NCBI GenBank assembly: GCA_964592455.1
Contig: CAZQDQ010000048.1
Coordinates: forward strand, 1-6,399
DNA from: MFAQ01 sp964592455
GTDB lineage: Bacteria; Patescibacteriota; Microgenomatia; UBA1400; MFAQ01
DNA length: 6,399 bases
Direction: 5' to 3'
Shown here: positions 1 through 6,399 of the stretch, in pieces
Layout of the letters: every line of letters begins with the position of its first letter
Position numbering within the stretch: position 1 is the first letter of the stretch
The notes under the pieces: model-generated
Told to the model about the DNA's origin: nothing
Databases searched by the model: none
What the model saw: only the letters and a program-made list of their open reading frames with translations
Program-made: the position numbers and the translations under genes

Positions 1-783
1 AATTACCGTTCAAAAGAAACAATAAAAGTTGCCCTAGACTCTCTAAAATCTTCCGCAAGAAAGTTAAGAATAGAAGTAATCATCATTAACAACTCACCAA
101 CTGAAGACTTAAGTAGTTTAAAATCGCACTCTCTCAAACCACAAATTAGCAATAATAACCAAAACTTGGGTTTCTCTAAGGGTGTAAATCAGGGACTAAA
201 AAAAGTTTCAGGAAACTACATTTTACTTTTAAATCCCGACTGTAAATTCATTGGCAGCGGCCTAGAGAAACTGCATTCGTTTGCCGCTTCTCAAAATATT
301 GTTGGGGCCGTAGTTCCCAGACTGCTAAACAACAACCGCACTCCACAAGCCTCAGCCTTTAAGTTTCCTAGTGTCGTTAATGCCGTCAAAAAAGATTTTT
401 TTGGCTGCAAAAATTGCTTTGGTAAATACTTACCAGAAAAAAGAATTCAAAAAATCGAAGTGGCGGTTATGGCAGCAATGTTAATACCAAAAACTACTTT
501 TAATTTGGTTGGTAACTTAGATGAGCGCTTTTTCCTTTACTACGAAGATATTGAATTTTGTTATCGTCTCCATAAAGCAAATTTACCACTGTATTACTAT
601 CCCAAAAGTCTGGTAATTCATCTCCATGGCGCCAGCGGAGGCTTTAAAAGCCACCTAAATAGTCCTCTGCTTGCCTCATCAGAAATTTATTACGGGAAAC
701 TCTACTCTAAGTTGTTGAACCTAACTTTGTGGTTAGGCCATAAATGGCAAGTAATTTTAAGAGGAAAAAAATTTAAAGACTAG
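1..783 (+). CDS. Family 2 glycosyltransferase (GT-A fold, rhamnosyltransferase/WbbL-like), 5' partial
   Basis: This is probably a cytoplasmic or membrane-associated enzyme that moves a sugar from a nucleotide-sugar donor to a growing surface glycan. The frame is open from base 1, giving 260 residues. The fragment begins at NYRSKE, which matches the NY(N/R)S element near the N-terminus of GT2 proteins, so only about ten residues seem to be missing. A TTG at 166 is internal (Leu56 in LGFSKG) and is not the start. Visible motifs, numbered from base 1, are: INNSPTED at 29-36 (nucleotide-binding strand), NLGFSKGVNQG at 55-65, LNPD at 77-80 (DXD-like metal site), and LDERFFLYYEDIE at 173-185 followed by a Tyr/Pro-rich stretch and HLHGASGG at 207-214. 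This order is typical of the rhamnosyltransferase-like GT2 branch. The usual Asp of the VDN(A/N)S motif is Asn here. The sugar and acceptor cannot be read from the sequence. The gene ends one base before the next ATG. Confidence 0.92.
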   Translation, partial: NYRSKETIKVALDSLKSSARKLRIEVIIINNSPTEDLSSLKSHSLKPQISNNNQNLGFSKGVNQGLKKVSGNYILLLNPDCKFIGSGLEKLHSFAASQNIVGAVVPRLLNNNRTPQASAFKFPSVVNAVKKDFFGCKNCFGKYLPEKRIQKIEVAVMAAMLIPKTTFNLVGNLDERFFLYYEDIEFCYRLHKANLPLYYYPKSLVIHLHGASGGFKSHLNSPLLASSEIYYGKLYSKLLNLTLWLGHKWQVILRGKKFKD

Positions 784-784
784 A

Positions 785-1975
785 ATGAAAACAAAAATAT
801 TTTTACCACTGGTAGTTATTGGTTTTTTAACAAGATTATTTCTCTCAATAACCACTTACCATCAAGACTTAGGTGCCATAACTTTATCTAGCTACTACGT
901 TGTCGGAAAAGGGGAGTGGCTAAATTTTTATGACCGTTCCGGCGAAGATGTCAATAAAACTATTTATAACTATCAGCCACTGGCTTATTTGATCCCTGCT
1001 ACTTTTTATTTACCCTTTCCAGACTTTGTTTCAAAAACAGCGGAAAAATATGTCAACGCAGACTGGCAAAAAAACTTTCCCTCCCAATTTAATTTAGACC
1101 TTCTTTTTTACAAACTACCCATGATTTTTGCAGACGTCCTGATTTTCTTTATCTTGGGAGTCATTTTAAGAAAAAGCGTTACTCGTCGAATAGTCCAAAC
1201 CGCCTGGGCTTTAAACCCTGTAGCAATATTTGTAAGCTCTGTTGTTGGACAAGTCGACATTTTTATTGCTCTTTTCTTATTACTTGCCTGGCTTATGCTT
1301 ACAAAAGGTAAAAACTATCTAGCCATCTTTTTAGTTTCATTTTCTGCACTCATAAAACCCGTCGGTTTAATATGTCTACCATTTTTAGTCTTAAAGGCTA
1401 AAGATGAAAACAAGGCAAAGACAATAACTTCTTCAGTTTTTAGTCTTATACTTGGTGTTTTCATTTACTTTTTAGGCATTTCACCATTTCTTGGATCAGC
1501 CGCCTATAAGCACTACGCCCTTTTTGCTGACCAGATAAACAAAACGGTACATGCTGGTATAGAAGTTTCAAATGGGACAACAATCCCTTTTTTCTTCATT
1601 GCTCTAGCAGCTGCTTACTTGCTTTTCATTAATAACAAAAAAAGCTCAGGCCAGTCCATTGCTCTAGTTCTCTTATCTAGTTTAGTCTTTGCCAACTTCC
1701 ATCCACAGTGGTTTATTTGGGTTACGCCTCTTATCCTGCTTCTAAAGAAAGAGGATTGGTATTTTTGGCTATTTTGTTTAGTCGGTTGGTTCTTGGTGCT
1801 CTTTTCCTTCGACAATACGCTCCATTTTGGTAGTCTAATAAACTCTACTCTAAAGTTACCACCCAGCCTAACCGCGAGCGATCTTTTTGTTAAAGTCACT
1901 CTATTTGGACGGGCTCTACTTGTAGCTAGTTTTCTTTGGTTGTTCATAGAAAAAGATAAAAGCAAAAATGAATAA
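785..1975 (+). CDS. Polytopic GT-C glycosyltransferase, Gpi18-like/GT87-like mannosyltransferase
   Basis: This 396-residue membrane protein probably transfers a sugar from a polyprenyl-phosphate donor on the outer face of the membrane. It has about ten to twelve hydrophobic segments, including roughly 4-22, 109-128, 158-173, 177-200, 213-236, 265-282, 291-320, 324-342 and 369-388. The first outer loop holds Asp28 (HQDLG), where GT-C enzymes often carry their catalytic acid, and then a YNYQPLAYL element at 61-69. The stretch LNPVAIFVSSVVGQVD at 143-158, followed by SALIKPVGLICLPF at 187-200, matches the NP..I..S..WGQ.D and L.KP...LP pattern of the Gpi18-like mannosyltransferase group. FHPQWFIWVTP at 305-315 resembles the late conserved region of GT87-type proteins. 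The ATG lies one base after the previous stop. The only purine-rich ribosome site is GAGG at 761-764, about 20 bases away, so translational coupling is likely. Substrate identity is unknown. Confidence 0.82.
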   Translation: MKTKIFLPLVVIGFLTRLFLSITTYHQDLGAITLSSYYVVGKGEWLNFYDRSGEDVNKTIYNYQPLAYLIPATFYLPFPDFVSKTAEKYVNADWQKNFPSQFNLDLLFYKLPMIFADVLIFFILGVILRKSVTRRIVQTAWALNPVAIFVSSVVGQVDIFIALFLLLAWLMLTKGKNYLAIFLVSFSALIKPVGLICLPFLVLKAKDENKAKTITSSVFSLILGVFIYFLGISPFLGSAAYKHYALFADQINKTVHAGIEVSNGTTIPFFFIALAAAYLLFINNKKSSGQSIALVLLSSLVFANFHPQWFIWVTPLILLLKKEDWYFWLFCLVGWFLVLFSFDNTLHFGSLINSTLKLPPSLTASDLFVKVTLFGRALLVASFLWLFIEKDKSKNE

Positions 1976-3089
1976 ACAACTCAAAGCATTCATTCTTTTT
2001 TTGTTTCTAGGTCTTCTTCTTAGAATTGTTATTTCCTATTTTCAGTATTCTGGAGATATCAAAAATCACTTGGTGTGGGCTAACGGATTTATTAGTAACC
2101 CTTTGGGTTTTTACGACAAAAAATTTCCAGGTTTCAATGATCCAAATTACCCACCCTTGGCCATAATTCTTTTTGGAGCTAGTCATCTTTTCTATTCTTT
2201 TTGCAAGTGGGTAGTTTTGTCACTAAACAGTTTTCCACTTTTTCCATCTAGCCTTGTCCCCCTTATGCTCTCAGAAAATATTGTTTTTGCCTTTTTAAAA
2301 CTGCCAAGTATAATCAGTGATGTTGTTTTAGCCTGGTTAATATACAAATCACTTCAAAAAAAAGCACCAAAGACCTCCTTCTTTTTTAGTCTGCTTTTTT
2401 TATTCAACCCAGCTGTCATCTATGTTAGTTCTGTGTGGGGGCAAATCGAATCGATAACCATGCTTTTTTTGTTTTTGAGCTTTCAAAACCAAAGCAGCTC
2501 CAAAAGTCTTTTTTATTTCACCCTCGCCACTCTTACCAAACAAACCGCCCTCTGGTTGCTACCCTTTTATTTACTCATATGGTTAAAAAACATCAACTTT
2601 ATGCAATTAGTAAAGGGATCACTTATTGCCTTCTTAACTTTTTTTGGTCTTTATTTACCTTTTAGCCTTAGTCCCTACTCTGCTATAAGTAGCTACTTCG
2701 CTACTTTGTCTGGCTCTTCTACGGTTGTTTCCGATGCGGCTTGGAATCTTTGGTACTTCTTATTGCCACTTGGCACAAACGACAATTATCAAGTTCTTGG
2801 TTTAAGTATCCGCTTTATTTCAATAGTCTCATTAGTTGCACTACTTTTTTGTTTGTTGGTAAAACATTGGAACTCAAAAGTCAAAGACAATATTGCCAAC
2901 ACCTTATTTTTTTGGTCATTTTTTGTCTTCTTTTTGCAAACCAGAGTTCACGAAAGACACTTGTACCCTGCCTTGGTTTTTCTTCTTGTAAGCACTTTTG
3001 GTTTTCTTCCTAAAACAATATTGTTTATAATTCTTTCTATCTTCTACTATTTAAATTTAAGTTGGAGCTTGCGTTTACCATTCATATGA
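1968..3089 (+). CDS. Polytopic GT-C glycosyltransferase, second Gpi18-like paralogue
   Basis: This 373-residue membrane protein has the same architecture as its upstream neighbour and appears to be a diverged paralogue. The first outer loop has SGDIKNHLVWA at 28-38, with Asp30 as the candidate catalytic acid, then YDKK and a PNYPPLA element at 59-65. KLPSIISDVVLAWLIYKSL at 111-129 aligns with KLPMIFADVLIFFIL of the upstream protein. NPAVIYVSSVWGQIES at 147-162 and LTKQTALWLLPF at 189-200 match the family signature, but the usual Asp after WGQ is Glu161. RVHERHLYPAL at 326-336 is the late HER element common in this group, and the upstream protein lacks it. The ATG overlaps the end of the preceding gene by eight bases and has no clear Shine-Dalgarno sequence. 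The protein ends soon after its last hydrophobic segment (about 345-364). Its TGA stop shares bases with the next ATG. A role in mannose-like sugar transfer is inference. Confidence 0.82.
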   Translation: MNKQLKAFILFLFLGLLLRIVISYFQYSGDIKNHLVWANGFISNPLGFYDKKFPGFNDPNYPPLAIILFGASHLFYSFCKWVVLSLNSFPLFPSSLVPLMLSENIVFAFLKLPSIISDVVLAWLIYKSLQKKAPKTSFFFSLLFLFNPAVIYVSSVWGQIESITMLFLFLSFQNQSSSKSLFYFTLATLTKQTALWLLPFYLLIWLKNINFMQLVKGSLIAFLTFFGLYLPFSLSPYSAISSYFATLSGSSTVVSDAAWNLWYFLLPLGTNDNYQVLGLSIRFISIVSLVALLFCLLVKHWNSKVKDNIANTLFFWSFFVFFLQTRVHERHLYPALVFLLVSTFGFLPKTILFIILSIFYYLNLSWSLRLPFI

Positions 3090-4750
3090 AAAAGAATCTG
3101 CCTATTTTACTAATTCTTGTTTTGGCTTCTTTTCTCAGGCTGTACCAACTAGATAGTTTACCCATTTCTCTTTTTGGTGATGAAATTGATGTCGGTTACC
3201 ACGCCTGGTCAATCTGGACAACCGGACGTGACTATATGGATAACTTATTACCAACTTACATTCAGAGTCTTTCAGAGTATCGCGCTCCCTTGCTCATGTA
3301 CCTAACCGCCCCTTTTGTCGGAATACTTGGGCCAAGCATCTTTAGTGTCAGGTTGCCTGTTGCACTCATTGGAATTGCCTCGGTCTACCTTTTGTATTTA
3401 GTAAGTCTAAAACTATTCTCCTCAAACAAGGTTGCCCTTTTAAGTGCCTTTCTTCTTGCTGTTACCCCGTGGCACATTCATTATTCCCGTGCTAGTTTTG
3501 AAGTTGTTCCTCTTGTTTTTTTAATCCTTTTAGGGATTTACTTTTATCTCAACAACAAGTATCACTGGTCAGTCTTTTTTCTTGTTCTCACCCTCTTCAC
3601 CTACTCTACGGCTGTTATTATTGCTCCGCTTACTCTTCTTGGACTGCTAATTTTTTATCCTTTTAAAAAGCACTCCCTAACAAAACTTTCAATAATTATC
3701 TATCTTTTGGCTTCTGCGCTATTTCTTGTTTCCCTAAAAAATATTTTTTTTGGTAACGCCAGCGCTCGGTTTCAAAAATTGAGCATTCTGAGCAGCTTTC
3801 CTGTAACGGAGCAAGTCATCCTCTTAAGAAACGAAAACTGGGTAAGTAACAAACTCCTAGATAAGTTATTTATCAACAAGTACACCACTACTCTTGAAGT
3901 TATTACCAGAAACTACTTAACTGCATTTTCTCCAGACTTTTTATTTGGTAGGGGGGACCAGTACTTTCGCCACTCATCTGGTAAATCTGGAGAATTTCTT
4001 TATGTTGTTTTTCTTCTTTTTATCATTGGACTTTTTTGGACAGCTCAAAACATTTCTCAAAAGCCAATACAACTCTTGCTTTTTTCCTTACTAATTTCCC
4101 CTATACCATCTGCGTTAACCCTAGATGGGGCCAATCACGCAACTAGACTATTTATCATGGTTCTTAGCGTTACCCTGATCAGCTCATTATCCATTCATTT
4201 TTTACCAGATAGGGGACTAATAAAAAAACTTATTATCGCTATCTTTTCGCTTGGAATCTTTCTAAACTTATCCGCTTATTTGTACAACTACTATGCACAT
4301 TACAAATACCAATCTTGGCGCTATTGGCACTTTGGTTACAACTTGATAATTCCCAAACTAGCAGAAATAGCACCAAACTTTGACAAAGTTTACATCAATA
4401 ACACCTATCAACCATCCCTAATTCCTTTTGCTTTCTTTGCCAAATACAACCCAATCCTATTTCACAAAGATTTCTCGGGCGATAATCCAAACTCATTTAC
4501 CGAAAACGGCTTTACTGGCTTTAGGTTTGGTTCTAAATACTACTTTGGTAATGTCTCCAAAATGGACGATTTGGTGAATCTCTTGACTCCGCAAACATTA
4601 TACTTAGCCGTCCAGGGTATAGAGGTTCCAGGTGATTGGAATTGGGAAAAAGATCCACCTGGCTGGGCAAGAGTGCTTAAAACTATCTATGACCCTCAAG
4701 GTTTTCCACTTTTCTACTTGGTGACAGGAAAAAATGCCCAAGATAAATAG
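3086..4750 (+). CDS. PMT/ArnT-like (GT39/GT83-type) GT-C glycosyltransferase with C-terminal domain
   Basis: This 554-residue integral membrane enzyme probably transfers a sugar from a polyprenyl-phosphate carrier to protein, lipid or glycan outside the cytoplasm. I chose the ATG at 3086 (MKKNLP, ATGA overlap with the previous stop). The in-frame TTG at 3062 would add eight residues and has no supporting ribosome site. The first outer loop carries the GT39/PMT-type acidic pair Asp32-Glu33 (LFGDEIDVGYHAWSI). It is followed by RLPVAL at 89-94, LLAVTPWHIHYSR at 123-135, and a long outer loop at about 222-302 ending in FSPDFLFGRGD (281-291) and RH (295-296). ISPIPSALTLDGANHATR at 337-354 is the late conserved arginine region. 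About twelve membrane segments end near residue 400. The remaining roughly 150 residues are largely soluble, with WHFGY at 414-418, FDKVYINNTYQP at 432-443 and FAKYNP at 451-456, a layout I recall from Patescibacteria homologues. Donor and acceptor are unknown. Confidence 0.88.
   Translation: MKKNLPILLILVLASFLRLYQLDSLPISLFGDEIDVGYHAWSIWTTGRDYMDNLLPTYIQSLSEYRAPLLMYLTAPFVGILGPSIFSVRLPVALIGIASVYLLYLVSLKLFSSNKVALLSAFLLAVTPWHIHYSRASFEVVPLVFLILLGIYFYLNNKYHWSVFFLVLTLFTYSTAVIIAPLTLLGLLIFYPFKKHSLTKLSIIIYLLASALFLVSLKNIFFGNASARFQKLSILSSFPVTEQVILLRNENWVSNKLLDKLFINKYTTTLEVITRNYLTAFSPDFLFGRGDQYFRHSSGKSGEFLYVVFLLFIIGLFWTAQNISQKPIQLLLFSLLISPIPSALTLDGANHATRLFIMVLSVTLISSLSIHFLPDRGLIKKLIIAIFSLGIFLNLSAYLYNYYAHYKYQSWRYWHFGYNLIIPKLAEIAPNFDKVYINNTYQPSLIPFAFFAKYNPILFHKDFSGDNPNSFTENGFTGFRFGSKYYFGNVSKMDDLVNLLTPQTLYLAVQGIEVPGDWNWEKDPPGWARVLKTIYDPQGFPLFYLVTGKNAQDK
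4726..4729 (+). promoter_or_regulatory. Ribosome binding site (AGGA) for the small membrane protein gene
   Basis: AGGA sits four bases upstream of the ATG at 4734, inside the end of the preceding coding sequence. It is the best-placed Shine-Dalgarno-like site in the window and supports the 17-base overlapping start. The other internal starts (785, 1968, 3086, 5176) have weak, distant or no such sites and probably rely on coupling to the upstream gene. Confidence 0.55.
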
Positions 4751-5186
4751 AATTCACTTTTTTCTGCTATCACTAGTTTTGTCTGTTATTTTTTTAACTC
4801 AAAACTACAACACAAATAGTTCGGCCAACTCAAGGCTACTAGAAGACTACAAGGTGCAAAAAATGAATCTCTACCCACCAGCACTTTACAGGTTAGCCAA
4901 CATTATCGAAAGCCGTCCCGAATTTGCATTCTACTTTCGCGTAGAAAAAAATTTTACCAATGTCTTTGATTTCACCAAGCTGTATTCAAACCCTCTAGAG
5001 TTGCTTACCTTTTTTATCTATCTTATCTTAGTCATCCGCACATATTTACACAAACCTTTTTTGTCAGTTGTTATCTGCACTCCCCAGTTTATTGCTTTAT
5101 CACTGTACCCAGCCAGTAAAGAATGGCTTGGGATCTTGTTTCTACCCGTAATACTGCTTTCATTAAGCAAGAAATATGCTAAGTAA
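4734..5186 (+). CDS. Small membrane protein of unknown function
   Basis: I do not recognise a named family for this 150-residue protein. It has a basic N-terminus (MPKINR), a hydrophobic segment at about 7-22, and a polar segment at about 23-87 that is probably extracytoplasmic. Three further hydrophobic segments follow at about 88-104, 108-126 and 130-146, with a basic tail (KKYAK). The polar segment includes LYPPALYRLANIIESR at 46-61 and FRVEKNFTNVFDFTKLY at 68-84. The latter has the look of a conserved membrane-proximal domain, but no catalytic motif is visible. It starts inside the end of the PMT-like gene with a good ribosome site and overlaps the next PMT-like gene by 11 bases, so it is almost certainly co-expressed with both. 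It could be an accessory subunit or a chaperone of a GT-C enzyme, or an unrelated envelope protein. Its coding status is well supported by the packing, its function is not. Confidence 0.8.
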   Translation: MPKINRIHFFLLSLVLSVIFLTQNYNTNSSANSRLLEDYKVQKMNLYPPALYRLANIIESRPEFAFYFRVEKNFTNVFDFTKLYSNPLELLTFFIYLILVIRTYLHKPFLSVVICTPQFIALSLYPASKEWLGILFLPVILLSLSKKYAK

Positions 5187-6399
5187 CAATAGAAAATTTT
5201 TGAGTCTAGGTTTAATTATAGTTATTGCTAGTCTTCTTTATTTGTGGAAATTATCGAGTGTACCTAGTAGTCTATATGCTGATGAAACAACTGTGGGTTA
5301 CAATGCTTATTCCATTTTAAAAACCGGAAAAGATGAATACGGTCAAAACTATCCGGTTCTTTTCCGTCTATTTGGAGCTTATACACCTTCTCTATTTATA
5401 TACACCTTAATTCCCTTTATAAAAACTTTTGGTCTAAACGCTTTTAGTCTCAGACTTCCTTCTGCCCTTGCGACTATTATTCTCACTCTTGTTATTTACA
5501 GGCTAGTTGATAGCTTAAAGATTTTTCGCGGCAAATACTCTGCTTTGGTTTCAAGTCTTTTCTTCGCCATCACTCCGTGGGTGGTCTTCAATGCTCGGTT
5601 GGGTTACGAAGTTACCCTAGGATATACACTTTTTTACATCGGTACTTATTTACTGTGGATTGGTGTTAAAAAAAACAAATTCAGTCTCGTTGGTTTACTA
5701 TTTCTTAGCGCCTCCACCTATACAGCGCATACAGAGCGTTATTTAGTTCCCATATTCCTCTTACTCTTTCTAATAATTTACAAGGACAAAATATTTCTTA
5801 GAAAGAACATAAAAGCTATCACTTTTAATGGTTTTATTTGTTTAGCCACCCAAATACCCCATCTGCTTCTAATTACTACTCCAGCGTTTTGGGTCAAAAA
5901 TCAAAGTTTTGCTGCCAGCAACTTTCAAACTGGAGTTTGGGATTTTATAAGGCAGCTAACTATATATTGGTCTCCACAAACTTACTTTGGTCGGAGTACG
6001 GCCGATATTAACCTACAGCACTACATACCAGAAATCAGCCTTTTTTATTCTTGGCAAATAATTCCTTTTTTTGTAGGTTTTTACCACATCTTAAAAAACA
6101 CAAAAGATTCAGGTGTAAAGCTAATTTTATTGTTACTACTCACTTCTCCTTTACCAGGTGCTATGTCTGGTCACTTTATTTCCATTCAACGGGTCATACC
6201 AATTATCGTTCCAATTGTTCTAATTATCACTCTTGGTTTAGAAAGAATCGTAAACTATTATCCAAAGGTCTTTTTTACTTTTTCCATTTTCCTTATACCT
6301 GTATCCTTAATATTATTATGGCGCTCTTATTTTGTTCTGCTTCCTGGTTTGTGGAGTGGTTGGTGGAACTTCGGCGCCAATGAAATATCACAGTTTGTA
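5176..6399 (+). CDS. PMT/ArnT-like (GT39/GT83-type) GT-C glycosyltransferase, 3' partial
   Basis: The frame starting at ATG 5176 (MLSNNRKFL) stays open for 408 codons to the window edge, so the 1.2 kb after 5186 is coding. The product is a polytopic membrane enzyme homologous to the protein at 3086-4750. Its first outer loop reads LYADETTVGYNAYSILKTGKD (33-53) with the acidic pair Asp36-Glu37. SLRLPSAL at 91-98, FFAITPWVVFNARLGYEV at 129-146 and a long outer loop at about 236-290 with WSPQTYFGRS (265-274) follow. TSPLPGAMSGHFISIQR (323-339) corresponds to the late arginine region. It probably uses a polyprenyl-phosphate sugar outside the cytoplasm. The start overlaps the previous gene by 11 bases and has no clear Shine-Dalgarno site. 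The loop differs strongly from the upstream paralogue, lacking its PDFLF..GD...RH, which suggests a different donor or acceptor. The C-terminal part, including any soluble domain, lies outside the window. Confidence 0.88.
   Translation, partial: MLSNNRKFLSLGLIIVIASLLYLWKLSSVPSSLYADETTVGYNAYSILKTGKDEYGQNYPVLFRLFGAYTPSLFIYTLIPFIKTFGLNAFSLRLPSALATIILTLVIYRLVDSLKIFRGKYSALVSSLFFAITPWVVFNARLGYEVTLGYTLFYIGTYLLWIGVKKNKFSLVGLLFLSASTYTAHTERYLVPIFLLLFLIIYKDKIFLRKNIKAITFNGFICLATQIPHLLLITTPAFWVKNQSFAASNFQTGVWDFIRQLTIYWSPQTYFGRSTADINLQHYIPEISLFYSWQIIPFFVGFYHILKNTKDSGVKLILLLLLTSPLPGAMSGHFISIQRVIPIIVPIVLIITLGLERIVNYYPKVFFTFSIFLIPVSLILLWRSYFVLLPGLWSGWWNFGANEISQFV

Noticed and set aside
166..168. TTG as the start of the GT2 gene
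   Set aside because: The frame is open upstream to base 1 and encodes the conserved NYRS and INNSPTED regions, so this codon is an internal leucine in NLGFSKG.
1615..1965. 116-codon ORF on the - strand
   Set aside because: It lies wholly inside the 785-1975 gene, whose membrane segments and family motifs run straight through this stretch. The translation is basic and low in recognisable structure, typical of the antisense of a T-rich membrane gene.
2435..3013. Two + strand ORFs (76 and 90 codons) in another frame
   Set aside because: Both sit inside the 1968-3089 gene, which carries WGQIE, LTKQTALWLLPF and HERHLYP in its own frame across the same bases. They are shadows.
3087..3089. TGA read as glycine (alternative genetic code known in some CPR lineages)
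   Set aside because: No coding frame here contains an internal TGA. Reading through this one adds only eight codons before TAA. The TGA overlaps a good ATG and behaves as an ordinary stop.
3735..3752. A6 and T8 homopolymer stretch as a programmed frameshift or assembly error
   Set aside because: The reading frame and family motifs continue normally on both sides. Such runs are common throughout this AT-rich sequence and there is no alternative-frame product of note.
784..5190. Internal promoters or hairpin terminators at gene junctions
   Set aside because: Junctions are overlapping or separated by one base. I saw no GC-rich stem followed by a T-run and no paired -35/-10 boxes that stand out from the AT-rich background.
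6051..6383. 110-codon + strand ORF near the right edge
   Set aside because: It is out of frame with the partial PMT-like gene that starts at 5176 and stays open to base 6399 with family motifs across this stretch.

Overview
The window is a dense, AT-rich, single-direction run of surface-glycan genes. All six genes lie on the + strand and no gene is credible on the - strand. The style of the proteins suggests a bacterium of the Candidate Phyla Radiation (Patescibacteria), most likely the Microgenomates group. The two large PMT/GT39-like proteins carry loop signatures that I associate from memory with that group: a DE motif followed by GYxAxSI..TGxD, then RLPxAL, xTPW, SPDFLF..GD...RH, and a C-terminal WHFGY/FDKVYI region. 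This assignment is inference; no 16S or ribosomal marker is present. Stop codons are TAG, TAA, TGA, TAG and TAA, which fits the standard bacterial code.

Layout: (1) 1-783, a family 2 glycosyltransferase that lacks only its first few residues. (2) 785-1975 and (3) 1968-3089, two neighbouring polytopic proteins that look like distant paralogues of the Gpi18-like/GT87 mannosyltransferase group. (4) 3086-4750, a full-length PMT/ArnT-like GT-C protein with a C-terminal non-membrane domain. (5) 4734-5186, a 150-residue membrane protein of no family I recognise. (6) 5176-6399, a second PMT/ArnT-like GT-C protein that runs off the right edge. The last gene fills what would otherwise look like a 1.2-kb gap.

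The genes are packed end to end. There is one base between genes 1 and 2, followed by overlaps of 8, 4, 17 and 11 bases. I see no terminator, internal promoter, RNA gene, repeat, insertion sequence or CRISPR array. The expected arrangement is one polycistronic message with translational coupling. Its promoter and terminator lie outside the window.

Working model (inference): the GT2 enzyme adds a sugar from a nucleotide-sugar donor on the cytoplasmic side. The four GT-C proteins then transfer sugars from polyprenyl-phosphate donors on the outer face of the membrane, building or attaching a surface polysaccharide or protein-linked glycan. The small membrane protein is conceivably an accessory factor. 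I do not see a clearly new kind of system. The least explained piece is the small protein between the two PMT-like enzymes.
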